From Stieleria neptunia (GTDB lineage Bacteria > Planctomycetota > Planctomycetia > Pirellulales > Pirellulaceae), in NCBI RefSeq assembly GCF_007754155.1, contig NZ_CP037423.1, positions 8,986,938 through 9,050,937 on the forward strand: a DNA stretch of 64,000 nucleotides, given 5' to 3'. A program made the translations under genes and the position numbers. Below, piece by piece: positions 54,837-62,982 of this stretch; position 1 is the first letter of the stretch, and the number at the start of each line of letters is the position of its first letter. The notes beneath the pieces were generated by a model, which searched no databases, had not been told where the DNA came from, and saw only the letters and a list, made by a program, of their open reading frames with translations.

Positions 54837-56117
54837 ATGAGAACTCTCCTCGTATTACTATTATTTGTCTTACGACTCCCGGCGTGCTTCGGCCAAGACG
54901 CAAAGCCAGATGCATCTCAAGAAACTTCTAGCATCGACCCCAAGTCGCGTTTCGAGGAGTTGGCGACTCGTTATAACACCCTTCAAGAACAGTTCTACGC
55001 TCATGAGCCGCAGGAGGACGAAGATGGCCTCAAGCGATTTCTTGAAAACCACCCGATGAATACGATGGTCGCCGACTTCTTGACGCTCGAACAGCAATCA
55101 CGCGGGACCCGGATCGGTTTCAGTTGTCTGTATCATTTGGTATTGGAAGCCGGAAGTGTTAGCGATGCCGATTTCCCCGTGACCAAGGGAAAAATTGCCG
55201 CGATGAGAATTCTTGCTCAACACTATCATGATTACCCTGACGTCGACACGACGTGTCGATCTGCGGTTTCCGGTGCGAGAGTTCCTGCATCGAAGACTTT
55301 CCTACGCGATCTGATTGATTCCTCAGGGCACGTGTATGTTCGGGCGACTGCTATGTACGAACTTGCAAACTACCTTGCGAAAGAGGCTAATCAACCTGCC
55401 ATATTTGAATCAAAGCTTGCTGTCATGGACCGAGACGATCCAGAGAATGAAGCTCGCATCAACCAATTGGAGCGTTTTTCCGCGAGCCTTAAGGACGTAG
55501 ACGTCGAGCGTAACCGCGCAGAGGCGTTGTCGCTCACCGGACAGATCCAGGATGATTACCGAGACGAACTTCGACCACCGCGGGCAGACGTCAGAACTCC
55601 CGTGGTTGTTGAAGTCATGAGAAGCGAGTACGACGACATTTTGGAAGCGAAGAGAGAGCGTATTGTCGATCGTCTGCCGGCGGTTCATTTTGAACTTAAT
55701 CACTCAATTGGCCAACTAGCCCCGCCGATTGACGTCGATGATGCAATAGGAAAGCCTATGAGCCTTGCTGACTTCCACGGAAACGTGGTTGTCGTGATGT
55801 TCTCGTTCAAGGGGTGTGGACCCTGTGAAGCGATGTACCCTGATAATCGCCAATTGATCGAGGAGTTGTCGGGACAACCATTCGTCTTTGTCGGAATTCA
55901 AGCAGATGAAACGATTGAAACCGTCCATGAGTCTCTGGACTCTAAAACAATCACTTGGCGAGTTTGGTGGGATAGAAAGGACAGCAATCGGATTTCAGCT
56001 CAATGGAATGTTCGTGAATGGCCTACGACCTTTGTGCTGGACCAACGTGGTGTCATTCGGTTTCGCTACCTCCGTGGACAAGAACTAGCAAACGCGGTCC
56101 GTAGCTTGCTGAAGTAA
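54837..56117 (+). CDS. Exported TlpA-like thioredoxin protein (cassette 6)
   Basis: 426-aa exported redox protein filling cassette 6 (54798-56208). Signal peptide MRTLLVLLLFVLRLPACFG, then a helical domain with unknown role (about 30-280) and a C-terminal thioredoxin-fold domain (about 290-426). The active site is FKGCGPCEAMYPD and the cis-Pro loop VREWPTTFVLDQRG. It could be a thiol-disulfide reductase with an N-terminal partner domain. Codon use is more AT-rich than the neighbouring chromosome, in keeping with acquisition. ATG at 54837 follows GCGACGCCG without a clear Shine-Dalgarno. Confidence 0.9.
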   Translation: MRTLLVLLLFVLRLPACFGQDAKPDASQETSSIDPKSRFEELATRYNTLQEQFYAHEPQEDEDGLKRFLENHPMNTMVADFLTLEQQSRGTRIGFSCLYHLVLEAGSVSDADFPVTKGKIAAMRILAQHYHDYPDVDTTCRSAVSGARVPASKTFLRDLIDSSGHVYVRATAMYELANYLAKEANQPAIFESKLAVMDRDDPENEARINQLERFSASLKDVDVERNRAEALSLTGQIQDDYRDELRPPRADVRTPVVVEVMRSEYDDILEAKRERIVDRLPAVHFELNHSIGQLAPPIDVDDAIGKPMSLADFHGNVVVVMFSFKGCGPCEAMYPDNRQLIEELSGQPFVFVGIQADETIETVHESLDSKTITWRVWWDRKDSNRISAQWNVREWPTTFVLDQRGVIRFRYLRGQELANAVRSLLK

Positions 56118-56123
56118 AACACG

Positions 56124-56213
56124 GAATAACTATCGGATGCACGACGAGTCGCCGAGTCGTGGTCTTTGAAGTGGAGGATCGCTCGCGGCGACCGCGTGAT
56201 CCGTAGCGTTCTG
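56124..56213 (+). repeat. attC site 6
   Basis: Arms CGGATGCACGACGAGTCGCC and complement of GGCGACCGCGTGATCCG; unpaired G and A on the left arm plus one. R'' ATAAC, R' TAGCGTTC with crossover G at 56208. Confidence 0.88.
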
Positions 56214-56227
56214 CTAATTGGTTACTT

Positions 56228-56908
56228 ATGATTCCTCCCAACATTCAAAGACGCGTTGCACATCTTGACGTGCTCGCTGGGATGGTATTTCCGTCATCTA
56301 TTTCGTACTGGCGGTTCAACGGTGAATCCGAAAAACGATGGGGCGAACGATCATCTCAGACTGAACCGGTGCTCATTGGCTCCGGCGATGCGCTGGCACT
56401 AAACGCCGATAGTGACGCCTTGATTTCCGCCCCGGATGGTGGCATTGTCCACATCAACGGTGATCTTAACTCCGGGCTTGAGATTGGCGGGCACCACGAA
56501 GTGATACTATGTGGCGACGTCGCGAAGGGAGCGACAATCAATGCGTCGGGCTTTCATCACATTTTCATCGGCGGGTCCGTCTACGGAAAAATCGCGGTGA
56601 GTGGATCATCGAAGATATGGATCGACGGTGACTTCTCCGGCGCGTTGATTACCGGCACGCCTTCCACCCATGTTCACGTCTTGGGCAACTTTGCGGCCGA
56701 CGTATCACCAATGGAGCGACCTGCACTACTCTGGCTCGCCGTTGGTGGTTTCGCAGAAAATGACTTAATGGTATCGGTCGCGTCGGTAGGCTACACTCAG
56801 TTTAACGCAACCGTTGGCCGGAGCGATGTCCCCGCAGGACTTTACCCAGACGGTCCAACCCGTCGAAAGACAGAACGCGGCAATAGCTTCTCACGGTGGT
56901 GCATCCTA
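56228..56908 (+). pseudogene. Beta-solenoid-like cassette gene, 5' part, split by IS630 (cassette 7)
   Basis: 227 codons from ATG at 56228 to the IS630 junction. Repeating short strands (GGIVHINGDLNSG, GHHEVILCGDVAKG, FHHIFIGGSVYGK, SSKIWIDGDFSGA) suggest a bactofilin-like or right-handed beta-helix fold. Joining to 58103 past the IS and one TA restores a 242-codon frame that stops inside attC 7. In its present state it runs on to 57013. No signal peptide; function unknown. Confidence 0.8.
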
Positions 56909-58100
56909 AGCACGTCAGCACGAGTTATTCGGCATAACTTTCAAGTGATGGCATGTAGGTTACCTCACCGATTTCGCATAGCTTCGTCGTCAGCGTTTGT
57001 AACAAGGTTTTGAATCGTTCCCAGGCCGTGGCGGGCATTTGTTGATACTTTAGTTGCCTCCATAGTCGCTCGATCGAATTCAGTTCGGGACTATACGGCG
57101 GAAGATGATAAACCAGCAGCCCACGCTCTGCCCAGCGTTCGATCGATGCTTCAAAAGCTCCGCTGGTGTGGCAAGATGCATTGTCGAGGATGACCACCGT
57201 TGTTTGGTCAATCGTCTCACAAAAATCATCCATGATTTCAATGACCGTTTGCGTGTTGACGTACCCTTTGTGAAGATAGGTATGGGTGGTTCCATCTTGA
57301 TGCTCAAAGCCAAGTGCCTGAACCGTCGCCCCATGGGCGCCGGTGACTGGCACATCGGTCCGTTCGCCGATGGGAAGCCATCCGTATGGCACCACGCCCT
57401 TAAGCGAAAATCCCGCTTCGTCAAAGTATACGACATCCAGTTCAGGTTCATTGAGCAACTCGGCGAGTTCCTCTTGAGCCAACCGGAAAGCCTTTTCGTC
57501 TCGTTTTTTCCGCAGGCTGCGCCGAAACCGCTTCCAGCTCAAATTGAATCGTCGGGCGTAACGACGCAGCGAATGTCGGCTGATCGATTTGCCGGTCCGT
57601 GTTCGCAAACGCGACAGGACTGTGGCAGGCCGGGAGGGAAATTGCCGCAACAAATCTTTGAGGATTTGCTCTTCCTGTTCATTGAGCTTCCTCGGTCCGC
57701 CTGGTCGCTTTTCGTCCAGCAGGGCGTCTGGTCCGTCTTGTTCAAAGTGTTTGATCCAAGCTCGCACGCTGTCTCTACTGACACTAAGAATATCGACGAT
57801 CTGCTCAATTTCGTATTGAGCATCGCTCAGAAGAATCGCGTGTGCCCGTATTCGTGTGTAATGGTTTGGATGCTGTTTCCAAAGCTCAATCAGACGGTCA
57901 CGTTGCTGCTGGTTCGTGATTTTCGCGAAAACGGTTGCAGGTCTTGCCATGGTAAGTCTCCCGTGATTGTCGGGAGGCACCGACCTTGCCAGGCCCGTCC
58001 GACGACCGGACAATTAGCTAGCAAAAGAACGAACCGCGCCCATCGTGACAAACCTGCAAAAGCCTTGCCAATTTCCATGAACTACACATGCTCACGTGCT
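56909..58100 (-). mobile_element. IS630-family insertion sequence
   Basis: 1192 bp flanked by TA on both sides (56907-56908 and 58101-58102), the usual IS630/Tc1 target. The ends are related inverted repeats: AGCACGTCAGCACGAGT on the left and AGCACGTGAGCATGTGT (complement) on the right. It interrupts the cassette 7 gene. Confidence 0.88.
56925..57950 (-). CDS. IS630-family transposase
   Basis: 341-aa DDE transposase. It has an N-terminal helix-turn-helix region (YEIEQIVDILSVSRDSVRAW), a winged second HTH, then the catalytic core with Asp in VVYFDEAGFSLKG, Asp in VVILDNASCHTS and Glu in YSPELNSIERLW. ATG at 57950 (MARPATVFAK) fits the family; the frame is open to 58013. Intact. Confidence 0.94.
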   Translation of the reverse strand: MARPATVFAKITNQQQRDRLIELWKQHPNHYTRIRAHAILLSDAQYEIEQIVDILSVSRDSVRAWIKHFEQDGPDALLDEKRPGGPRKLNEQEEQILKDLLRQFPSRPATVLSRLRTRTGKSISRHSLRRYARRFNLSWKRFRRSLRKKRDEKAFRLAQEELAELLNEPELDVVYFDEAGFSLKGVVPYGWLPIGERTDVPVTGAHGATVQALGFEHQDGTTHTYLHKGYVNTQTVIEIMDDFCETIDQTTVVILDNASCHTSGAFEASIERWAERGLLVYHLPPYSPELNSIERLWRQLKYQQMPATAWERFKTLLQTLTTKLCEIGEVTYMPSLESYAE

Positions 58101-58102
58101 TA

Positions 58103-58150
58103 ACCCAGGGCGAAGCAGAACCATCGGTTGCAACGGAGCGGGCGTGGTGA
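58103..58150 (+). pseudogene. 3' end of the cassette 7 gene
   Basis: Sixteen codons including TGA at 58148-58150 that complete the frame of 56228-56908 after removal of the IS630 and one TA. The stop lies within the attC left arm, as in neighbouring cassettes. Confidence 0.7.
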
Positions 58151-58204
58151 CCGCTTTTGCAGTTGAGAATCGCTCGCGCCCGCCCGCTGAACCGTAACGT
58201 TCGC
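58116..58204 (+). repeat. attC site 7
   Basis: R'' GAACCA at 58118. Arms CGGTTGCAACGGAGCGGGCG and complement of CGCCCGCTGAACCG, with more mismatches than other sites. R' TAACGTTCGC, crossover G at 58199. Confidence 0.78.
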
Positions 58205-58675
58205 GCTCCCAAATCGTATTCGTACTCGTACTCAGGCGTCAGCCGGTACTCCTACTCGTACTCGACTGGTAGGCAAACAGACCAATGCCGGTCGCCCACG
58301 CTGCAGAACGTTGTGGCTGAACTCGGCCCACCGGATGTCATCGGACCTCCGTTTCCTAAGATTCGCATTTGATGTCACGGTTCGATAGATGCGCGGTCGA
58401 CCAAGGCAAACCGACGCCTGTCGATCGAGTACGAGCACGAGTACCGCAATGCTGAGTACGAGTACGATCCAAGACAAGCCGACGCCTGAAGTGCCGACCG
58501 CAGATTGGGACACTGGATTTCCCACGGCGATTCCGATCGAGTACATTGACAAAGAGCGGCGATGGCTCGGGCTGTCGTCGTGGCCGGACGCGTGAACTAT
58601 GTGGTGCACCGCAGTCGGCGAGTTGAGTTTGTTTTTGAGTTTAGGTCCATCGCGCCGACGCGGTGACCACCGCCG
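58200..58675 (+). repeat. Cassette 8, repeated family (CTCCC-type 5' end)
   Basis: 476 bp; nearly identical to cassette 2 in its 3' half. Plus ORF 58389-58595; the minus frame with the GLSWIVLVLSIAVLVLVL helix starts inside the attC. The 5' TACTCG arrays and 3' GAGTAC array form an internal inverted repeat. Confidence 0.8.
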
Positions 58676-58680
58676 TTCGC
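58592..58680 (+). repeat. attC site 8
   Basis: Arms as in site 2; R'' GAACTA at 58594, crossover G at 58675. Confidence 0.88.
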
Positions 58681-58698
58681 CAACTGAAATGCTCTGGC

Positions 58699-59187
58699 AT
58701 GCACACTCGAATTGACGAGGGGGACACGAACGAGATGATCGTTGTAACGGACGTCGGCCCATTCTCGAGCTCGGAGCGTGCTGAACTGCAGAGACGTATC
58801 GAGGCAATCTGCTCTGACACGAAACTTGTAAATAGTTTGCGAACGGAATATGAAACCGAGTCTGGAGGGCTTCGGACAATCATTTTTGGCACGAGCACGC
58901 CGGATCGACTTTATGCTGAACTGCGAGCACGCCTGCTCGACACTCCAGAGTTTGGCCCACGTATGTGGGATTCAACCTGGGCACGATGGACGGGGGACGA
59001 CGTTTTTCTTGATTCGATTTGGGTTCATCGACCACCAGTTCACGGCCCAGATCAATTGGATGGCCTTGAGAATCGTCATAAGTGCGTTTCTTGCGGGCGA
59101 TACTTTTGGCGAGGGCATGTAGAGGACGATGGTCGTTGTCCATATTGCGAACACTTTGACTCGTCTCTGATGAAACGCAATCGGTAG
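58699..59187 (+). CDS. Small zinc-ribbon protein (cassette 9)
   Basis: 162 aa from ATG at 58699; ATG at 58735 (MIVVTDVGPFSSSERAEL) is an alternative. An alpha-beta N-terminal part is followed by a C-terminal zinc ribbon with CVSCGRYFW and CPYCEHF. No signal or membrane segment. Sole gene of cassette 9 (58676-59274), ending 3 bp before the attC. Family not recognised. Confidence 0.75.
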   Translation: MHTRIDEGDTNEMIVVTDVGPFSSSERAELQRRIEAICSDTKLVNSLRTEYETESGGLRTIIFGTSTPDRLYAELRARLLDTPEFGPRMWDSTWARWTGDDVFLDSIWVHRPPVHGPDQLDGLENRHKCVSCGRYFWRGHVEDDGRCPYCEHFDSSLMKRNR

Positions 59188-59189
59188 GT

Positions 59190-59279
59190 GGCGAACCAAC
59201 GGATGCACGACGAGCGGCGAAGTTAAGTTGGTCGGAGTGGAAGATCGCTTGTCGCCGCCGCGTGATCCTTTACGTTCAC
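59190..59279 (+). repeat. attC site 9
   Basis: Arms GGATGCACGACGAGCGGCGA and complement of TCGCCGCCGCGTGATCC; unpaired G and A plus one, as in site 6. R'' GAACCA at 59193, crossover G at 59274. Confidence 0.88.
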
Positions 59280-59779
59280 GCTGGTAACCCACGCCTGACG
59301 ACAGCGCCCACTTCTTCTTTTGGGTCTTTTCGCGTTTTTTGTGGCAATTGATTCGCCGTCGTTTGATCGTGACCCGAACGGCGCCCACCGGATTTCGTCA
59401 GACCTCTGTTTCCTAGTATTCGCATATGATGTCATCGTTTGATTGGCTCGCAGTCGACTCGACTGACGAAGACAAACCGACGCCTGTCGATTGATTACGA
59501 GCACGAGCACCGAGGTGCTGAGCACGAGCACGATCGAAGGCAATCCGACACCTGAAGTGCTGGCTGCAATTTGGGACGCTGAAATTTCCCTCGGCGATCC
59601 CGATCGAGTACATTGGCAGTCCGCGACGATGATTCTAGCTGGCGTTCCGGCCGAAAGCGCGAACCAAACGATGCACCCCAGTTCGCTCATTGTTGCGATA
59701 GACAAACTTTTAACCGTTTCAACGGTCACACTGCCGCAAACTCCAGTCCGTTGGCCCGCGAACGGGGTGATCGTCGACG
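59275..59779 (+). repeat. Cassette 10, diverged member of the repeated family
   Basis: 505 bp. The GAGTAC array has changed to GAGCAC units near 59500-59535, and an indel shifts the plus-strand frame after WDAEIS. The minus-strand frame still predicts the helix (GLPSIVLVLSTSVLVLVI). It has the longest attC of the array. Confidence 0.75.
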
Positions 59780-59784
59780 TTCAC
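59659..59784 (+). repeat. attC site 10, long form
   Basis: Arms ACGATGCACCCCAGTTCGC and complement of GCGAACGGGGTGATCGT, unpaired G and A. About 126 bp because of a longer central region; others are about 88-93 bp. Crossover G at 59779. Confidence 0.85.
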
Positions 59785-60206
59785 GCTGCTAACCGACGCC
59801 TGACGACAGCGCCCGCTTCTTTTGCGTCTTCTCGCGTTCTTTTGTGGCAATTGATTTGCTGTCGTTTGGCCCTGACCCGAAGGGCGCCCACCGGAATTCG
59901 TCGAACCTCCGTTTCCTGGATTTCGCATTTGATGTCACGGTTCGATAGGTGCGCGGTCGACTCGGCCGAGGAAGACAAACCGACGCCTGTCGATGCCAAC
60001 GCTGACAACCGACGCCAGTCGTGCCGGCCGGTTGATTCGGACTCGCGATTTCCCACGGTGATTCCGATCGAGTACATTGGCAAACAGCGGCGATGGCTCG
60101 GGCTGTCGTCATGGCCGACCGCGTGAACCAAGTGGTGCACCGCAGTCGGCGAGTTGAGTTCGTTTTGGAGTTTTGGTCGATCGCGCCGACGCGGTGACCA
60201 CCGCCG
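59780..60206 (+). repeat. Cassette 11, repeated family lacking the hexamer array
   Basis: 427 bp. The CTGCTAACC-type 5' module and the common 3' half are present, but the GAGTAC array is replaced by a short unrelated stretch (about 59995-60040). The plus-strand frame is open from cassette 10 through the attC to 60126. The minus frame loses the helix. Confidence 0.75.
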
Positions 60207-60211
60207 TTCTG
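60123..60211 (+). repeat. attC site 11
   Basis: Arms as in site 2; R'' GAACCA at 60125, crossover G at 60206. Confidence 0.88.
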
Positions 60212-60214
60212 TCG

Positions 60215-60721
60215 ATGAAGAAACTCAATCCGTACGAGCCGACGAATGTCGCGACGGAAGACCGAACGCTTCTTGAGCGTCTACGGAGAATGGTCTTCGC
60301 GCCGACGCCCTCGCGTATTGCCCCAGAACAACCAATGCGGTGGGTTGTGGACGCAGTGATTGCGTTTGTGTTGATTATCGCCGGAATCGCATTCGCCGAA
60401 TTGCTGCGCGACGCTTTTGCTTACTTGGGGCCGCTCGCATATCCAACGGCGTTGCTCGTTTCCTGGTTTCCGACGGGGTTGTGGATTCACTATTGCAACG
60501 TTGGCCGCGACAGTATTCACTCAAACGCAACGCTGATTCTTGTGCTTCTTGTCGTCTTCGCTGCATCCACAGGATGGGCTGGGCTAATGTTGCTTCCCGT
60601 CAGCATCCTCACACTACTGCCCATTTTGTTGATCGAATGGATTACTGGTAAGATAGTGCTGTCGGCGTTACCAGGTGGACACGAACGACCTGGGGTCACG
60701 CGAAGAACGACAGAACCATGA
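60215..60721 (+). CDS. Small polytopic membrane protein (cassette 12)
   Basis: 168-aa protein with four predicted helices: WVVDAVIAFVLIIAGIAFAE, LAYPTALLVSWFPTGLWI, TLILVLLVVFAASTGWAGLM and SILTLLPILLIEWITG. ATG at 60215 (MKKLNPYEPTNVATED) is just 8 bp inside cassette 12 (60207-60796). Family not recognised. The stop lies at the attC R''. Confidence 0.8.
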   Translation: MKKLNPYEPTNVATEDRTLLERLRRMVFAPTPSRIAPEQPMRWVVDAVIAFVLIIAGIAFAELLRDAFAYLGPLAYPTALLVSWFPTGLWIHYCNVGRDSIHSNATLILVLLVVFAASTGWAGLMLLPVSILTLLPILLIEWITGKIVLSALPGGHERPGVTRRTTEP

Positions 60722-60801
60722 AATGCACGGGAGAACGGGTGGTCCGTTTTCTCGTCTGCTTGCAAGTCTCTCGCCCGTTCCCCGTGATTTCTACCGTTCA
60801 C
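60710..60801 (+). repeat. attC site 12
   Basis: Arms GAAATGCACGGGAGAACGGG and complement of CCCGTTCCCCGTGATTTC, with unpaired G and A. R'' GAACCA at 60713, crossover G at 60796. Confidence 0.88.
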
Positions 60802-61264
60802 GCTGGTAACCCACGCCTGACGACAGCGGCCACTTCTTCTTTTGCGTCTTCTCGCGTTCTTTTGTGGCAATTGATTTGCTGTCGTTTGATCGTGACTCGA
60901 AGGTCGCCCACCGGATGTCATCGAACCTCCGTTTCCTGGGTTTCGCATTTGATGTCACGGTTCGATAGGTGCGCGGTCGACTCGGCCGGCGAAGGCAAAC
61001 CGACGCCTGTCGATTGAGTACGAGCACGAGTACCGCAATGCTGAGTACGAGTACGATCCAAGACAAGCCGACGCCTGAAGTGCCGACCGCAGATTGGGAC
61101 ACTGGATTTCCCACGGCGATTCCGATCGAGTACATTGACAAAGAGCGGCGATGGCTCGGGCTGTCGTCGTGGCCGGACGCGTGAACTAAGTGGTGCACCG
61201 CAGTCGGCGAGTTGAGTTTATTTTTGAGATCAGGTCGATCGCGCCGACGCGGTGACCACCGCCG
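60797..61264 (+). repeat. Cassette 13, repeated family (CTGGTAACC-type 5' end)
   Basis: 468 bp. Plus-strand frame 60718-61017 stops at the start of the array, then a second frame (60969-61184) covers the rest. Minus-strand ORF within 60791-61200 keeps the helix and the Lys-rich tail as in cassette 4. Confidence 0.8.
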
Positions 61265-61269
61265 TTCTG
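61181..61269 (+). repeat. attC site 13
   Basis: Arms as in site 2; R'' GAACTA at 61183, crossover G at 61264. Confidence 0.88.
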
Positions 61270-61292
61270 CTTGAGAGGTATGACGAATCCGA

Positions 61293-61730
61293 ATGCGAAC
61301 AACAATCGGAACGCTGTTGCTTTTCACCGGATGGTCCGCGGTTGCATTCGCGACTCTTGTTGAACCCAGCGTGGTCATCGCCGATTTGATTGATGCGTTG
61401 CGGATTCTCTCCGTCGCGACGTCGTTCACGGTTGCATTCCACACCACAGGACGTATCCAGAGCTACTGTTTCACTTTTGGTGTGTTCGCACTGCTACTTC
61501 CCATGTTTTCTGCTTGCCCTGAATGGCTTTCTACGTACGTTGCCGACAATATCTCGTTTCCGGACCTGGACGCGGGCAATGGAGGATACTGGCTTGTTCA
61601 AGGGCTTATCGATACGCATTTTGGTGTACTCTCTGCACTATTCGCTGCCTCGTTGACTGGCTCCCTCAGAGCGCACCAAGAGACTCGGAGAAAAGCAGAA
61701 CCATGCGATGAACCGAAGACGCGGAATTGA
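61293..61730 (+). CDS. Small membrane protein (cassette 14)
   Basis: 145-aa protein with about four helices: TLLLFTGWSAVAFATLV, ALRILSVATSFTVAFH, CFTFGVFALLLPMFSA and GVLSALFAASLTGSL. ATG at 61293 begins MRTTIGTLLL. It is the sole gene of cassette 14 (61265-61778). No recognised family. The stop overlaps the attC left half. Confidence 0.75.
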   Translation: MRTTIGTLLLFTGWSAVAFATLVEPSVVIADLIDALRILSVATSFTVAFHTTGRIQSYCFTFGVFALLLPMFSACPEWLSTYVADNISFPDLDAGNGGYWLVQGLIDTHFGVLSALFAASLTGSLRAHQETRRKAEPCDEPKTRN

Positions 61731-61784
61731 GGTTTTCGAAGTGGAAAGTCGTTTGCCGCGTCTCGGTTATCGCCGCCGTTGAAC
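61696..61784 (+). repeat. attC site 14, last of the array
   Basis: Arms GCGATGAACCGAAGACGCGG and complement of CCGCGTCTCGGTTATCGC, with the same unpaired G and A. R'' GAACCA at 61698, R' CCGTTGAAC with crossover G at 61778. Confidence 0.86.
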
Positions 61785-62059
61785 TTAATCGGCAGCGACT
61801 TCATTGGCGTGACCGTTTTCTCTTGTCAGTGCGGTGAGTGTGTGAGGGTCACAACGTGTCTGTCTTTCGGCGCGCCTGTAGGCGCTTTTGCGGTTAGCCA
61901 GTTGTGCGCGCTAGGCGTTCTTTCTGTCTCTTTCTTTAAGCCTTGCCTGGCGTTTTAACTTGCGCTTTTTGCTCGTTGACGCACCCTTGTTGTGTTCCCC
62001 GCACGCTGCGGCGCGAACTTCTTTTGAACTCTGTTTCACAACAAGGACAAGCAACCGTG
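61779..62059. other. Junction between array end and IS91-type element
   Basis: No gene seen. It contains a short GCGCC/GGCGC hairpin followed by TTTT (61872-61889) that could terminate cassette transcription. The left end of the following mobile element must lie here, but I could not fix it. Confidence 0.4.
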
Positions 62060-62980
62060 ATGTCACACAAAAAACGAACCTGCAAACTCACCAAGCGGCT
62101 CGCCGAAGACATGATGATCCGCAACATGGCCGAAGCCACCATCGACGCCTACACCTATCACGTGCGAAAGTTTGCCGACTTTATCCAAAAACCGCTCGAC
62201 CAGGCAACCGTCGAAGACGTTAGAACCTTCCAGCTCCATCTGATCCGAGAACGAAAGCTTGCATACGGATCGTTCAACCAGGCCGTTTGTGCTTTACGGT
62301 TTTACTATCGCTACACCCAGCCCATGCCCTGGCCGGTCACGATGGTTCCCTTCGGCAAACGGCCCAAGAAGCTGCCTACCGTGCTCGGCCGACAAGAAGT
62401 CGACCAGCTGATTCAATGCACGGCCAATCTGAAACACCGAACCTTTCTGATGACGCTCTACTCCGGAGGGCTGCGGTTCGCCGAAGCGGCCAACTTGAGG
62501 ATCCACGACATCGACTCCAAACGGATGATGATTCGAGTCGCCAATGGGAAGGGCAAAAAGGAACGCTTGATCCCTCTCTCACCGAGGCTCTTGAAAGAGC
62601 TCAGGATCTACTGGCTCAAGTACAAGCCGACCGACTTGTTGTTCCCGGGAAAGATTCCGGGAAAACCCTACGCCGACACCACGATTCGCAAAGCGATGAA
62701 GGATGCAGGGGAGAAGGCGGGGATCAAACGCAGGATTTATCCTCATGTCCTGAGACACTCCTACGCGACGGGACTGCTGGAAGCTGGCGTGGACCTGTTG
62801 ACGATCAGCAAGCTCCTTGGTCACGCGAGCTTCATCACGACGATGGTCTATCTGCATTGCCGCCGGGAGCACCTGCACAGTGCCCCGAGTCCACTGGACT
62901 GGTTGCCGGTCAAGCAACTTCCGACTTACACGCCGCCGACGGAGAACGGCGAACAGGACGATTCAGGCAAGAAAAGCTAA
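62060..62980 (+). CDS. Tyrosine recombinase of the IS91-associated type
   Basis: 306-aa phage-type integrase. It has a SAM-like N-terminal domain (about 10-95) and a catalytic domain with Arg in YSGGLRFAEAANL, HVLRHSYATG and LLGHASFITTMVYLH carrying the Tyr. Start ATG at 62060 (MSHKKRTCKL); an open frame upstream to 61943 seems unused. Recombinases of this kind often precede an IS91-type transposase gene, as here. Distinct from IntI: it lacks the extra patch. Confidence 0.92.
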   Translation: MSHKKRTCKLTKRLAEDMMIRNMAEATIDAYTYHVRKFADFIQKPLDQATVEDVRTFQLHLIRERKLAYGSFNQAVCALRFYYRYTQPMPWPVTMVPFGKRPKKLPTVLGRQEVDQLIQCTANLKHRTFLMTLYSGGLRFAEAANLRIHDIDSKRMMIRVANGKGKKERLIPLSPRLLKELRIYWLKYKPTDLLFPGKIPGKPYADTTIRKAMKDAGEKAGIKRRIYPHVLRHSYATGLLEAGVDLLTISKLLGHASFITTMVYLHCRREHLHSAPSPLDWLPVKQLPTYTPPTENGEQDDSGKKS

Positions 62981-62982
62981 CC

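Noticed and set aside
52826..61784. Possible CRISPR array or phage remnant for the regular repeats
   Set aside because: Repeat spacing is 0.4-2 kb with hairpins carrying two fixed unpaired bases and an IntI gene upstream; no cas or phage structural genes.
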